DNA from: Paraburkholderia fungorum
GTDB taxonomy: Bacteria; Pseudomonadota; Gammaproteobacteria; Burkholderiales; Burkholderiaceae
Assembly (NCBI RefSeq): GCF_902833645.1
Contig: NZ_CADFGE010000001.1
Location: 620,001-684,000, forward strand
Direction of reading: 5' to 3'
DNA length: 64,000 nucleotides
Positions 28,105 through 39,227 of this stretch are shown here, piece after piece. Position 1 is the first letter of the stretch. Each line of letters opens with the position of its first letter. The position numbers were made by a program, and so were the translations under genes. A model generated the notes under the pieces. It was given only the letters and a program-made list of their open reading frames with translations. It made no database searches and had not been told where the DNA came from.

Positions 28105-28810
28105 CCAGTGCGGCTGCGGATGCGACTTTTCATGTAAAGGCCGTCAGCCGACACTTAAGCGATGTCTGATTCATCGACGACGGCCATGTGCCCGAACGGT
28201 ACGCCCGTCTGTCATGCTGGTATTTCGCGTGTCGGATAGAAGAGTGAGAGTGCTTTATCGTCGGCTGTCGGCAATGGCGGCTACGAAGCGACCGCAACCG
28301 CTTGACGATAAGACTACAGACGATGCTCCAACCGATAAGTAGACCGAAAGCAGCCGTATCGGGTGCTTGAGCGCTACGGCGGCGGATGCCCGCACCCGTT
28401 TGGGTTTGTTCGACACCTGCCTTTGTCTGTTGCTGCGTGAACGTATGCATGACGCATGCGCGCAGGCGTCGAATAATTTAGAACGAACTGGGCCGGTCGT
28501 CGTCAGGCAAAGTCTTCGACCATCAACCGTCGATCGCAATCGGCTCTTAAACGACTGTTCGTTAATGAAGAACAACTGCCGCGGCGGAAACGCGGGTGTG
28601 TGAAAACCGCTCCGCGCGTTACGTTACGTTCGAGGTTCGGCAGACAGTGTTCCGCGCCACACTGGCATTTCAAGATCGCGACGCGCGGGAATCGATCGCC
28701 CGCGCGCCCTTGATTTGCAAGCCTTTCCTATGCACCCCGCGGTGCGCGCCCCACATGGTATGACCCTTGCGGTCACAACCCCAGGATTTTAATCACCGGG
28801 GGGTGCAAGT
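28105..28810. other. intergenic region, no supported gene
   Basis: 706 bases between the metal-efflux operon and the Thr-Pro repeat lipoprotein. Open frames on both strands up to 106 codons lack ribosome sites, are Arg/Ser-rich and overlap each other, so none is called. The right end should hold the lipoprotein promoter. Confidence 0.5.
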
Positions 28811-30538
<1,728 letters not shown>

Positions 30539-30564
30539 CGAAGGAAGCACGCATTGCGGAAAAC

Positions 30565-30588
30565 GGCGGACCGGGCAACCGGTCCGCC
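30565..30588 (+). terminator. 3' hairpin after the repeat lipoprotein
   Basis: GGCGGACCGG and CCGGTCCGCC form a perfect 10-bp stem around GCAA, 27 bases past the stop. No T-tract follows. Confidence 0.55.
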
Positions 30589-30806
30589 GGTCCGTGCGGC
30601 ACTGGGCCATCATGACTTTGCTTGCCGTCGAACTTAGGTAACGCCGAGCAAGTGACCGCGTTTCAGCTTCGGCACATATCGCTATGAGGCGAAAACCGGT
30701 TGTCATTGGCATCTGCCGATCAATGGTGGCATTTCGGCGACGTGAGCGCGCGATTAACCAATAACTGTTCGCCGTCAGGCGAAAGCGGTCGCATAGGCGG
30801 CGCATT

Positions 30807-30846
30807 GGTGCTATCCGAAATTCACGTGTCGCTAGCGGATAGCACC
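30807..30846 (-). terminator. 3' hairpin after the SDR gene
   Basis: Perfect 11-bp arms GGTGCTATCCG and CGGATAGCACC with an 18-base loop, 18 bases beyond the minus-strand SDR stop. Without a T-tract it is a possible 3' end rather than a proven terminator. Confidence 0.45.
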
Positions 30847-30863
30847 TGGTCGGGCAACGCGTG

Positions 30864-31631
30864 TCAGGCGATCCATCCGCCGTCGACCGTCAGGCTCTCG
30901 CCGGTCGTGTAGCCTGCTTCGGGGCTCGCGAGATACGCTACAGCTGCAGCGATTTCCGCCGGTTTGCCGAAACGGCCCACGCTCGCGAGCTTCGTCATCG
31001 TGGCGTGGTCTTCCGTGCCGGGCTGCGGAGCCAGTTCTGTATCGATCGGGCCGGGTTGCACGGCATTCACGGTCACGCCATATTTGCCGAGCTCGCGCGA
31101 TAGCCCGCGAGTGAAGCCTCTGATGGCGAACTTCGATGCGATGTAGAGCGTTACACCGGGCAGCGGCGCGGCTTCGCCAAAGGCCGAACCTATGTTGATA
31201 ATGCGTCCCCAGCCGGCCGCCACCATTCGCGCCGCCGCGTCTTTTGCCAGTTCGATCGGCGCACGAACATTCAGGTTGAAATGTGTGTCGTAAGACGTGT
31301 CCGAAGAATCGAGGAAGGGTCCGTACTCCACCGTGCCGGCGTTGTTGACGAGAATGTCGAGCCGCCCCTCGAAGCGGCCGCCGAACGCGCCGTTCAGCGC
31401 ATCGATGAGATTCTTGATGCCTTCTGGTTGCGACAGGTTGGCGCCGACGGCTTCAGCCTCGCCGCCGGCATCGCGGATCGCCTTGACGACTGCTTCGGCC
31501 CGCGCCGCACTCGACGCATAGTGAACGATCACCGATGCGCCGTCCTGCGCAAGACGCGCCGCAATAGCTGCACCGATTCCACGCGAAGCGCCCGTAACGA
31601 GAGCAAGTTTGCCTTTCAGAGCTTGGGTCAT
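30864..31631 (-). CDS. SDR family oxidoreductase (3-oxoacyl-ACP reductase-like)
   Basis: 255 residues from the ATG at 31631 (GAGGAAAAC upstream); a longer frame to 31718 lacks a ribosome site. NAD(P) loop TGASRGIGAAIA, NNAG near residue 95, Ser in NIGSAFGEA, Tyr/Lys in YIASK, and the C-terminal GESLTVDGGWIA. Typical FabG-like cytoplasmic reductase with unknown substrate. It lies downstream of a LysR gene on the same strand, separated by 219 bases. Confidence 0.9.
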   Translation of the reverse strand: MTQALKGKLALVTGASRGIGAAIAARLAQDGASVIVHYASSAARAEAVVKAIRDAGGEAEAVGANLSQPEGIKNLIDALNGAFGGRFEGRLDILVNNAGTVEYGPFLDSSDTSYDTHFNLNVRAPIELAKDAAARMVAAGWGRIINIGSAFGEAAPLPGVTLYIASKFAIRGFTRGLSRELGKYGVTVNAVQPGPIDTELAPQPGTEDHATMTKLASVGRFGKPAEIAAAVAYLASPEAGYTTGESLTVDGGWIA

Positions 31632-31850
31632 GTTTTCCTCAACGGATAGGTTTGAAAGCGGTCCTCCGCGCTGAACAGCCGGAAGGGACTGCTGCATCGG
31701 AGCCAATGTTTCGTGCATTGGTTGATGCGTATCCTCCGCTCGGGCGGCATCGCCCGGTAGTCGCGGGTGAGGAATAGCTCCTATTCCCGCTGCGAAGAGG
31801 CAGGCCGGAGCAGTGGCACCCTGGTGCGAGGCGGCTGGACGGTTAGGCGG

Positions 31851-32762
31851 CTATGCGGTGAGGTTATCGCTGGAGCGCTCATTGAGGAGATGCTCGACAA
31901 ACTTGACGAAGGCACGCGCCTTCGTGGTCGCCATGCGACCGGACAGAAACACTGCCCACAGGTCGATCGGCGGCAACATCCAGTCAGTCAGGACGGCCTG
32001 AACCGTGCCGTCCGCAAGTTCAGGGGCGAACATCCATTCCGAAGCGACAGCCAGGCCCATATGCGCGAATACCGCCGTGCGCATGCCTTCGGCTGCGTTC
32101 ACGCTTATTCGGCCGGACAAGGTGACGTTCGAGTCGGAACCGTCACTGCGGCTGAACAACCACGACTCCCCGCCGCCTCGAACTGTGTGAACGACCGCCT
32201 GATGGCGGAGAAGGTCGCGAGGCGTTTGCGGAAGCCCCGCTTGCGCGAAATACGAGGGTGTGCCGACGACGACCCGCCGCCCGGTGGCGATGCGACGCGC
32301 AGTCATATTCGAATCGTCCAGGGCGCCCATGCGCAACGCGACATCGACACCCTCTTCGAGCAGATCGACGGACCGGTCGTCGAGCACGATATCGATGCTG
32401 AGATTGGGATGTCGATCGAGGAAAGACTTCAGTGCCGGCAAGACATGCAGGCGGGCGAAGGTGACGGCTGCGCCTATGCGCAGTCGTCCGGACAAGCCAT
32501 CCGCCGATTCGCGTACCGCCTGTTCGGCCCGCTCTGCCTCATCGATCGCCCTGAGTGCATGATCGTAAAACCGTTGACCGGCATCGGTCGGTGCCAGGCC
32601 ACGTGTCGATCTCAACAGCAAACGGGCGCCAAGACGTTCCTCCAACTGTGCAACTGCCTTCGAAACGGCCGGTTGGCCTAGCTTCAATCGGCGTGCCGCG
32701 GCGGAAAATGAACCCGCATCGACAACAGTTACGAAAGTCTCCATTGCCACCATGCGGTCCAT
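31851..32762 (-). CDS. LysR family transcriptional regulator
   Basis: 303-residue LysR-type protein. HTH FSAAARRLKLGQPAVSKAVA, then LLLRSTRGLAPTDAG; effector domain with DLLEEGVDVALRMG. Same strand as, and upstream of, the SDR gene, and divergent from the arsenic operon, which has its own ArsR. The most likely target is the SDR gene or itself. Confidence 0.9.
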   Translation of the reverse strand: MDRMVAMETFVTVVDAGSFSAAARRLKLGQPAVSKAVAQLEERLGARLLLRSTRGLAPTDAGQRFYDHALRAIDEAERAEQAVRESADGLSGRLRIGAAVTFARLHVLPALKSFLDRHPNLSIDIVLDDRSVDLLEEGVDVALRMGALDDSNMTARRIATGRRVVVGTPSYFAQAGLPQTPRDLLRHQAVVHTVRGGGESWLFSRSDGSDSNVTLSGRISVNAAEGMRTAVFAHMGLAVASEWMFAPELADGTVQAVLTDWMLPPIDLWAVFLSGRMATTKARAFVKFVEHLLNERSSDNLTA

Positions 32763-32922
32763 GTGCGGTCTCCTGCAGGGTTGTCAGCGAAAGTGCGCAG
32801 TGTAGCGAAACGACGAACGTTTTCAGACACGCGAGCATTGTCGGGCAACGACATCGCCTGACGCGGCCAGATCGGGCGGAACGCGTGTTGAAATTCGTCG
32901 CCCCATAGTCTTACGCCACATC

Positions 32923-32942
32923 ATTTCAACAATACTTGAAAT
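32923..32942. promoter_or_regulatory. candidate ArsR operator
   Basis: ATTTCAA and TTGAAAT are perfect 7-bp arms around CAATAC, 29 bases before the arsR start. A further half site (TTGAAAT) occurs about 35 bases upstream. Position and form suit ArsR self-regulation. Confidence 0.68.
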
Positions 32943-32971
32943 ATAGAAGTGAATGGCTTATCGTTTGCGCC

Positions 32972-33328
32972 ATGGACTCAAATCTCGTTGTACGCGCCCT
33001 GAGCGCACTGGCTCACGAATCGCGTCTCGCAGTCTTCCGCCTGCTAGTCGTTGCCGGCCCCGATGGGCAGGCTGCGGGCGGAATCGCGCAGCAGCTTGGC
33101 CTATCTCCGTCCAGTCTCTCGTTTCACCTGAAAGACCTGTCACACGCGGACCTGGTGAAGTCTCGACAGGAAGGGCGTTTCGTCATCTACACGGCGAATT
33201 TCGACGCGATGACGGGCCTGATCGGCTTTCTGACGGAGAACTGCTGCGCGGGTGCAACCTGCGCAGCAAGCGATCTCCCCAACTTTTGCAATGACCCGGC
33301 ATGCGGCAATAACGCGAGCAAGAAATGA
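32972..33328 (+). CDS. arsR: ArsR family arsenite-responsive repressor
   Basis: 118-residue winged-helix repressor. Core LSALAHESRLAVFRLLV and the recognition helix LGLSPSSLSFHLKDLSHADLV. Instead of a CxC motif in the recognition helix, cysteines are clustered at the C-terminus (ENCCAGATC, then NFCNDPACG), as in the CgArsR/AfArsR-type sites that arose separately in this family. The start at 32972 is the standard N-terminus. It overlaps acr3 by 4 bases and heads the operon. Confidence 0.92.
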   Translation: MDSNLVVRALSALAHESRLAVFRLLVVAGPDGQAAGGIAQQLGLSPSSLSFHLKDLSHADLVKSRQEGRFVIYTANFDAMTGLIGFLTENCCAGATCAASDLPNFCNDPACGNNASKK

Positions 33329-34407
33329 GCAGCACTGACACAGCAATCCGCGCGAGCCGCCCGGCCATCGGGTTTTTCGAGCGTTATCTGACGGTCTGGG
33401 TCGCGCTGTGCATCATCGGCGGCGTCATGCTTGGCCAATTACTTCCCGGACTCTTCTTCGCGGTCGGCCACATGGAAGTCGCGCAGGTCAATTTGCCGGT
33501 CGGCGTACTGATCTGGGTGATGATCATTCCGATGCTCGTGAAGATCGATTTTGCCGCCATGACGCAGGTGAAAAGCCAATGGCGCGGTATCGGCGTGACG
33601 CTTTTTGTGAACTGGTTCGTCAAACCATTTTCGATGGCCCTGCTCGGTTGGATTTTTATCCGGCATGCGTTTGCGGCGTGGCTGCCTGCCGATCAGATCG
33701 ACAGCTACATTGCAGGCTTGATTCTGCTCGCCGCTGCTCCGTGTACGGCGATGGTGTTTGTCTGGTCTCAACTGTGCAAGGGCGATCCGTACTTCACGCT
33801 GTCACAGGTCGCGCTTAACGATTCGATCATGATCGTTGCGTTTGCGCCGCTCGTCGCGCTGTTGTTGGGCCTATCCGCTATCACGGTGCCGTGGGACACG
33901 CTCGTCATCTCTGTCGGGCTGTACATCGTCATTCCCGTCATCCTTGCGCAAGTGTTGCGTAAGCGCCTGCTTGCCAGGGGCGACGCACATTTCCAGCGGA
34001 TGGTCGCACATCTCGGCCCGTATTCGATCTGTGCACTTCTCGCGACGCTAGTCTTGCTGTTCGCGTTTCAGGGGCAAGCCATCGTCAGGGAGCCGCTGAT
34101 TATCGGCATGCTGGCAGTTCCCATCCTGATTCAGGTGTTTTTCAATTCCGGCCTCGCTTACCTGCTCAATCGTCGGTTGGGGGTGGCGCATTGCGTTGCG
34201 GGACCATCCAGCCTGATCGGCGCGAGCAACTTTTTCGAGCTCGCCGTAGCGACTGCAATCAGTCTGTTCGGTTTTCAGTCAGGTGCTGCACTTTCGACGG
34301 TTGTTGGCGTGCTGATCGAAGTGCCGGTCATGCTACTGGTGGTCGGCGTGGTAAACCGGTCGCAGCGTTGGTACGAAGCAGGCAATCGCATCAAAGGACA
34401 AATGTAA
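33325..34407 (+). CDS. acr3: arsenite efflux permease, ACR3 family
   Basis: 360 residues with ten predicted membrane helices. Characteristic ACR3 elements: the conserved cysteine in AAPCTAMVFVWSQL (helix 4) and GPSSLIGASNFFELAVA near helix 9. It extrudes As(III) using the proton gradient at the inner membrane. The ATG overlaps the arsR stop (ATGA), and its stop shares a base with arsC, so translation of the operon is tightly coupled. Confidence 0.95.
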   Translation: MSSTDTAIRASRPAIGFFERYLTVWVALCIIGGVMLGQLLPGLFFAVGHMEVAQVNLPVGVLIWVMIIPMLVKIDFAAMTQVKSQWRGIGVTLFVNWFVKPFSMALLGWIFIRHAFAAWLPADQIDSYIAGLILLAAAPCTAMVFVWSQLCKGDPYFTLSQVALNDSIMIVAFAPLVALLLGLSAITVPWDTLVISVGLYIVIPVILAQVLRKRLLARGDAHFQRMVAHLGPYSICALLATLVLLFAFQGQAIVREPLIIGMLAVPILIQVFFNSGLAYLLNRRLGVAHCVAGPSSLIGASNFFELAVATAISLFGFQSGAALSTVVGVLIEVPVMLLVVGVVNRSQRWYEAGNRIKGQM

Positions 34408-34832
34408 TGAGCGTCTCGATCTATCACAACCCGGATTGCGGCACGTCACGCAATACACTGGCGATGATTCGCAACGCGGGCATTGAACCTCGGATCGTCG
34501 AGTATCTGAAAACACCGCCAGACCGCGAGACATTGAAGGCACTGATAGCGCAAGCGGGCCTCACTGTCCGCGCCGCGCTGCGCGAGAAAGGTACACCGTA
34601 TGAAGAGCTCGGACTGGGCGACATGTCGCTGAGCGATGAGCAATTGCTAGACGCAATGCTGTCTCATCCGATCCTTATCAATCGTCCGTTCGTCGTGACG
34701 CCGCACGGCGTGCGTCTCTGCCGGCCCTCCGAACTCCTTCTCGACATCCTGCCTGAGGCGGGAAACAAGCCCTTCACAAAGGAAGACGGCGAGGTAGTCG
34801 TCGACAGTGAAGGCCGGAGACTCAGCAAGTGA
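34407..34832 (+). CDS. arsC: arsenate reductase, glutaredoxin-dependent
   Basis: 141-residue ArsC of the E. coli plasmid type. Catalytic cysteine in [11 protein letters not shown] (residue 11), the Arg of [11 protein letters not shown] (about 92-94) and the segment [10 protein letters not shown]. Reduces As(V) to As(III) with glutathione and glutaredoxin for export by ACR3. The start shares one base with the acr3 stop. Normal length. Confidence 0.95.
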   Translation: MSVSIYHNPDCGTSRNTLAMIRNAGIEPRIVEYLKTPPDRETLKALIAQAGLTVRAALREKGTPYEELGLGDMSLSDEQLLDAMLSHPILINRPFVVTPHGVRLCRPSELLLDILPEAGNKPFTKEDGEVVVDSEGRRLSK

Positions 34833-35578
34833 TTGAAGATCTGCCCAACATCAGTGCCGCGCATCTCGATACGCCTGATCTGCAAAAGCTCACGCCTCGC
34901 GTCGTATCACAGCATCCGCCGCGTATCTTGTTGCTCTATGGGTCGCTGCGCGCTACGTCTTTTAGCCGTCAACTAACGCTCGAAGCTGAACGTATCCTGC
35001 GTCACTTCGGCGCTGAAACGCGAGTGTTCGACCCACATGGGCTTCCCATCGTCGATAGTGTCCCGGCAGATCATCCCAAGGTGGTGGAGTTGCGCCAATT
35101 GTCCGAGTGGTCGGAGGGACAAGTCTGGTGCAGTCCGGAGCGTCACGGCACGCTGACTGCTGTGTTCAAGAACCAGATTGACTGGCTTCCACTCGAAAGC
35201 GGCGGCGTTCGTCCCACTCAGGGGCGCACCCTTGCCGTCATGCAGGTATGTGGCGGGTCACAGTCTTTTAACGCTGTGAATGCACTGCGCGTGCTCGGCC
35301 GCTGGATGCGCATGGTGACTATTCCGAACCAGTCCTCAGTGGCGCAGGCATGGCAGGAATTCACCCCGGATGGTCGGATGAAACCGTCCGCGTACTATGA
35401 ACGGGTGGTCGATGTGATGGAAGAGTTGTACAAGTTCACATTGATGGTCCGTGACCGCTCGGACTATCTGACGGATCGGTACAGCGAGCGCAAAGAAGCA
35501 CACCCTGAACTTGCGGAGCAACTGGCCGCCGCTGCCATGGTTCATGAAGCAGCCGCTGCCAATGCCGACACCGGCTGA
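34829..35578 (+). CDS. arsH: organoarsenical oxidase / NADPH-FMN reductase ArsH
   Basis: 249-residue flavoprotein of the flavodoxin-like NADPH:FMN family. FMN loop [13 protein letters not shown] (about 35-47), [20 protein letters not shown] and [21 protein letters not shown] are diagnostic ArsH blocks. ArsH oxidises trivalent organoarsenicals such as methylarsenite and may have quinone reductase activity. GTG start overlapping arsC by 4 bases (GTGA). Last gene of the operon. Confidence 0.95.
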   Translation: MIEDLPNISAAHLDTPDLQKLTPRVVSQHPPRILLLYGSLRATSFSRQLTLEAERILRHFGAETRVFDPHGLPIVDSVPADHPKVVELRQLSEWSEGQVWCSPERHGTLTAVFKNQIDWLPLESGGVRPTQGRTLAVMQVCGGSQSFNAVNALRVLGRWMRMVTIPNQSSVAQAWQEFTPDGRMKPSAYYERVVDVMEELYKFTLMVRDRSDYLTDRYSERKEAHPELAEQLAAAAMVHEAAAANADTG

Positions 35579-35604
35579 GTTCTCGATTCCCACCCAACGA
35601 ACCC

Positions 35605-36525
35605 TCAACCAGAAAGCAAGCGCCGCACAAGCTCCGGAAACCGGGACGCGTCGATATCCTCAACAAAACTAGCCCGCAGCGCATCCGCTGCCGGGCTGAG
35701 CGATCGTCCCGCAAGTTCGACAAATCCCACGGTCCGTTCGATGCGCGGCGCGTCGAGCGGGATGAAGCGCAGCGTGTCCCGATACCGTTGCTTCGCAAGA
35801 TAAGGCAGCACGGTGAGCCCGACGCCGCTTTCCACTGCGGCCAGCAGCGTGGTTGTATTGGCAATGAAGATGTTGTCCTGCTGGGCCGCTGCTTCACGCA
35901 CGGCGGAAGGCAAGGCGCGCATTGTGCCGTTGCCGATCAGCAGATATCCCGACAGATCGCTCCATTCGACCCGCCGCTGCCTGAAAAGCGCGTGCCCGGA
36001 ATTCACGACCACGCACATGACGTCCGCGATCAGCGGCGTAAAGCTCAACGCCGATTCGGACTCCGAGGCACTGGCGATGCCGAAATCGATCGCACCGGAG
36101 CGCACGCGGTCGTGGATGTAAGCGGCCGTGCCGTCTTCGACATGAAGCTGGATGCCCGGATAGCGTGCGGTGAACCGGCTGATCGCGCGCGGCAGCATTT
36201 CGTGAGCGACCGACGGCACGGCGGCGACCCGCACGCTGCCGCCACGCACTCGCGCGACGTCGATGGCGGCAGCGATCGTGCGTTCGTAGTGCTCGACGAG
36301 TTTCCGCGCTTCGCCATAGAGCATGGCGCCGAACGGTGTCGGCGTCGCATGGCTGCCTTTTTCAAAGAGCGGTGCGCCAAGCGCGGTTTCCAGTTCCTTG
36401 ATGGATAGCGACAGCGCCGGCTGGCTGCGGAACACGGCCTTCGCTGCGGCCTTGAAGCCGCCATGCTCGACGACGGAAACGAAGTGCCGCAACTGCGCGA
36501 TCTTTACATCCGGGAACCGGTCCAT
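35605..36525 (-). CDS. LysR family regulator of the BCCT/aldehyde dehydrogenase operon
   Basis: 306-residue LysR-type protein. HTH FKAAAKAVFRSQPALSLSIK, then LFEKGSHATPTPFG; effector domain with VESGVGLTVLPYLAKQRY. Divergent from a six-gene operon starting with aldehyde dehydrogenase; a perfect inverted repeat lies between them. It ends 27 bases from the convergent arsH stop. Probably the operon's activator or repressor; inducer unknown. Confidence 0.9.
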   Translation of the reverse strand: MDRFPDVKIAQLRHFVSVVEHGGFKAAAKAVFRSQPALSLSIKELETALGAPLFEKGSHATPTPFGAMLYGEARKLVEHYERTIAAAIDVARVRGGSVRVAAVPSVAHEMLPRAISRFTARYPGIQLHVEDGTAAYIHDRVRSGAIDFGIASASESESALSFTPLIADVMCVVVNSGHALFRQRRVEWSDLSGYLLIGNGTMRALPSAVREAAAQQDNIFIANTTTLLAAVESGVGLTVLPYLAKQRYRDTLRFIPLDAPRIERTVGFVELAGRSLSPAADALRASFVEDIDASRFPELVRRLLSG

Positions 36526-36553
36526 GGCTTAAATAAGTTTTGCAAATAAATTT

Positions 36554-36574
36554 ATCAAAACAATTGGTTTTGAT
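36554..36574. promoter_or_regulatory. candidate LysR operator: perfect 8-5-8 inverted repeat
   Basis: ATCAAAAC and GTTTTGAT are exact reverse complements around AATTG, in the AT-rich 103-base region between the LysR gene and the aldehyde dehydrogenase gene. Likely regulatory site for both. Confidence 0.62.
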
Positions 36575-36628
36575 TATTTTACAGCTATTTCTAGAATCGG
36601 TCTCATGTCAAACGCATAGAGATCGACA

Positions 36629-38071
36629 ATGAATCCTCAGACTTTTTTGAACTGGATCGACGGCCATTGGGTGGCCGGCGAAACGGTTGTCGAGAACCGC
36701 AGTCCGTCCGACACGGACGACCTGATCGGCTGCTACACGCAGGCAACCAGCGGCCAGGTGCACGCGGCCATTGCAGCGGCGGCCGTCGCGCAACCCGTCT
36801 GGGCAGCAACTGGACTCGAAAAGCGGCACGACGTGCTGCGGGCTATCGGCGACGAGCTGATCGCGCGCAGTCAGGAACTGGGGCGGCTGCTGGCGCGCGA
36901 AGAGGGCAAGACGCTCGCGGAAGGCGTCGGCGAAGTCACCCGTTCAGGACAGTTCTTCCATTACTTCGCCGCCGAGGTGCTCCGTCAGTTGGGCGGGAAG
37001 GCCGATTCGGTCCGCGCGGGCATCGAGATCGATATCCAGCGCGAGGCGCTCGGGGTCATCGGCGTGATCACGCCCTGGAATTTCCCCATGGCGACCGCAA
37101 GCTGGAAAATCGCACCCGCGCTCGCGTTCGGTAACGCGGTGCTGTTCAAGCCAGCCAATCTGACGCCCGCTAGTGCCTGGGTGCTCACGGAAATCATCAG
37201 CCGCCAGGCATTGCCTGCCGGCACCTTCAACCTGCTGATGGGCGCGGGCTCATCGGTTGGCAACGAGCTTGCTGCTTCCCAATCGGTCAACGGTATTTCC
37301 TTTACCGGCTCGGTGGACACCGGCCGGCGCCTCGCGGGCGTCGCCGCGCCGAATCTCATCAAGCTACAGATGGAGATGGGCAGCAAGAATGCGCTCGTGG
37401 TGCTCGACGATGCGGACCTCGACCTCGCCGTCGAATGCGCGTTTCAGGGCGCCTATTCGGGCACGGGGCAGAAATGCACAGCCTCGTCGCGGCTGGTGGT
37501 GACACACGCGGTGCACCGGCCGTTCGTCGAGCGGCTCACCGCAAAACTGCGCAGCGTGAAGGTGGGACGCTCGCTCGACGACGGCGTGCAGATGGGTCCG
37601 GTGGTCGATGCCCGCCAACTCGAACAGAATCTTCGGTACATCGAGATCGGCAAGCGCGAAGGCGCGCGGCTCGTGCATGGCGGTGAACATCTCGCGCAGC
37701 CCGAACGCGCATATTGCATGTCGCCGGCCTTGTTCGACGATGGCCGCAACGACATGCAACTCAATCGCGACGAAGTGTTCGGCCCGATTGCCTGCGTGAT
37801 CCCTGTGCGCGACTACGACGAGGCGCTGGCGGTTTCGAACGATACGCCCTTCGGCCTGACGGCGGGCATCGTCACGCAATCGCTGAAGCACGCCACGCAT
37901 TTTCGTCGCAATGCCCAGGCCGGCTGTGTGATGGTGAATCTGCCGACTGCGGGAACCGACTATCACGTGCCATTCGGCGGTCGCAAGTCTTCGAGCTACG
38001 GCCCGCGCGAGCAGGGTCCCAATGCAGCTGAGTTCTATACGACGCTGAAGACTTCTTACACGCGCGCCTGA
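36629..38071 (+). CDS. NAD(P)-dependent aldehyde dehydrogenase
   Basis: 480-residue aldehyde dehydrogenase. ITPWNFPMA at about 150, catalytic glutamate in QMEMGSKN (about 250) and nucleophilic cysteine in SGTGQKCTASSR (about 285), then NRDEVFGPIACV. Closest in look to the ketoglutarate-semialdehyde / succinate-semialdehyde / betaine-aldehyde group (GSKN rather than GGKN). It oxidises an aldehyde formed during catabolism of the operon's unknown substrate. First gene of the operon; the next starts 17 bases on. Confidence 0.9.
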   Translation: MNPQTFLNWIDGHWVAGETVVENRSPSDTDDLIGCYTQATSGQVHAAIAAAAVAQPVWAATGLEKRHDVLRAIGDELIARSQELGRLLAREEGKTLAEGVGEVTRSGQFFHYFAAEVLRQLGGKADSVRAGIEIDIQREALGVIGVITPWNFPMATASWKIAPALAFGNAVLFKPANLTPASAWVLTEIISRQALPAGTFNLLMGAGSSVGNELAASQSVNGISFTGSVDTGRRLAGVAAPNLIKLQMEMGSKNALVVLDDADLDLAVECAFQGAYSGTGQKCTASSRLVVTHAVHRPFVERLTAKLRSVKVGRSLDDGVQMGPVVDARQLEQNLRYIEIGKREGARLVHGGEHLAQPERAYCMSPALFDDGRNDMQLNRDEVFGPIACVIPVRDYDEALAVSNDTPFGLTAGIVTQSLKHATHFRRNAQAGCVMVNLPTAGTDYHVPFGGRKSSSYGPREQGPNAAEFYTTLKTSYTRA

Positions 38072-38088
38072 ACGGACGGGGAAACGCC

Positions 38089-39135
38089 ATGAGCCTCCAT
38101 AACGCTTTGCTTGTCATCGACGGCACGCAGTACTCGAACTGGAACCGGCAGATCTTTGAAGAGATGCGTGCCGGCGGAGTAGCCGCGGTCAATGCGACGA
38201 TTGTCTACTGGGAGAATGCACGCGAAACGCTGTCGCGTATCGCCGAATGGAATTCACTTTATGAGCGCCACGGCGATCTCGTGATGCCGGCGCGCACGAT
38301 GGACGACGTGGTACGCGCAAAGCGCGAGGGCAAGATCGCGATTCTCTACGGATTGCAAAACTGTTCGCCGATCGAGGACGATATCGGTCTCGTCGAGGTG
38401 TTCCGCGACCTCGGCGTGCGCACCATGCAATTGACGTACAACAACCAGAGTCTGCTTGCGACAGGCTGCTATGAGTCGTCCGATAGCGGTGTCACGCGGT
38501 TTGGCCGTGTGGTGATCGAGGAAATGAACCGCGTCGGCATGATCGTCGATATGTCGCACAGTGCCGAGCGCTCCACCCTGGAGGCGATCGAGATTTCCGC
38601 GCAGCCGATTGTGATCAGTCACGCGAATCCGAGCTTTTTCCACGAAGCCAAACGCAACAAATCGGACCACGTATTGCGTGCGCTCGCGTCGCGCGGCGGC
38701 CTGGTCGGATTCAGCCTTTATCCCTTTCATCTGAAGAACGGTAGCCGTTGCACGGCCGGCGAATTCACCGACATGGTGGCGCGGACCGTCGATCTGATCG
38801 GTATCGACCATGTCGGCATCGGCAGCGATCTGTGTCAGGGGCAGCCATATAGCGTGCTCGAGTGGATGCGCAATGGCCGCTGGAGCAAGGAGACGGATTT
38901 TGGCGAAGGCAGCGCGAGCAATGCCGCATGGCCCGAGCCGGTCAGCTGGTTCCGATCGAGCGCGGACTTTCCAAACCTGACGGCCGCGCTGGAGCACGCA
39001 GGTTTTGCCGACGCCGACATCGCGAAGATCATGGGCGGCAACTGGATGCGGATTCTGCGTGACGCGGAAAACAGCCGTTACGCGAGCGTGCCCGAGACAG
39101 ATGAAGCGCAAGGCTGCGCAGTGGCGATGTCCTAG
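38089..39135 (+). CDS. membrane dipeptidase (M19)-family protein lacking the first metal motif
   Basis: 348-residue TIM-barrel protein of the renal dipeptidase family. The canonical N-terminal DGHND (two metal ligands) is replaced by DGTQY, while the bridging Glu region (SPIEDD), the histidines of VDMSHSA and VISHAN, and the Asp of GIGSDL are kept. The same substitution occurs in dipeptidase-like proteins encoded in glycine betaine/carnitine loci of Pseudomonas (from memory). So it probably has a changed metal site and perhaps hydrolyses something other than a dipeptide. Second gene of the operon. Confidence 0.85.
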   Translation: MSLHNALLVIDGTQYSNWNRQIFEEMRAGGVAAVNATIVYWENARETLSRIAEWNSLYERHGDLVMPARTMDDVVRAKREGKIAILYGLQNCSPIEDDIGLVEVFRDLGVRTMQLTYNNQSLLATGCYESSDSGVTRFGRVVIEEMNRVGMIVDMSHSAERSTLEAIEISAQPIVISHANPSFFHEAKRNKSDHVLRALASRGGLVGFSLYPFHLKNGSRCTAGEFTDMVARTVDLIGIDHVGIGSDLCQGQPYSVLEWMRNGRWSKETDFGEGSASNAAWPEPVSWFRSSADFPNLTAALEHAGFADADIAKIMGGNWMRILRDAENSRYASVPETDEAQGCAVAMS

Positions 39136-39227
39136 CCGCACCGCTGCCTCGTCACATCAATTCAAACGGTGCCGCCTTCATACAACAACGTACCGGCGCC
39201 ATAACGATTTATCCTCCTGGAGGAGAC

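Noticed and set aside
28130..28575. Overlapping minus-strand frames of 106 codons
   Set aside because: Arg/Ser-rich, no start signal, mutually overlapping; no support as genes.
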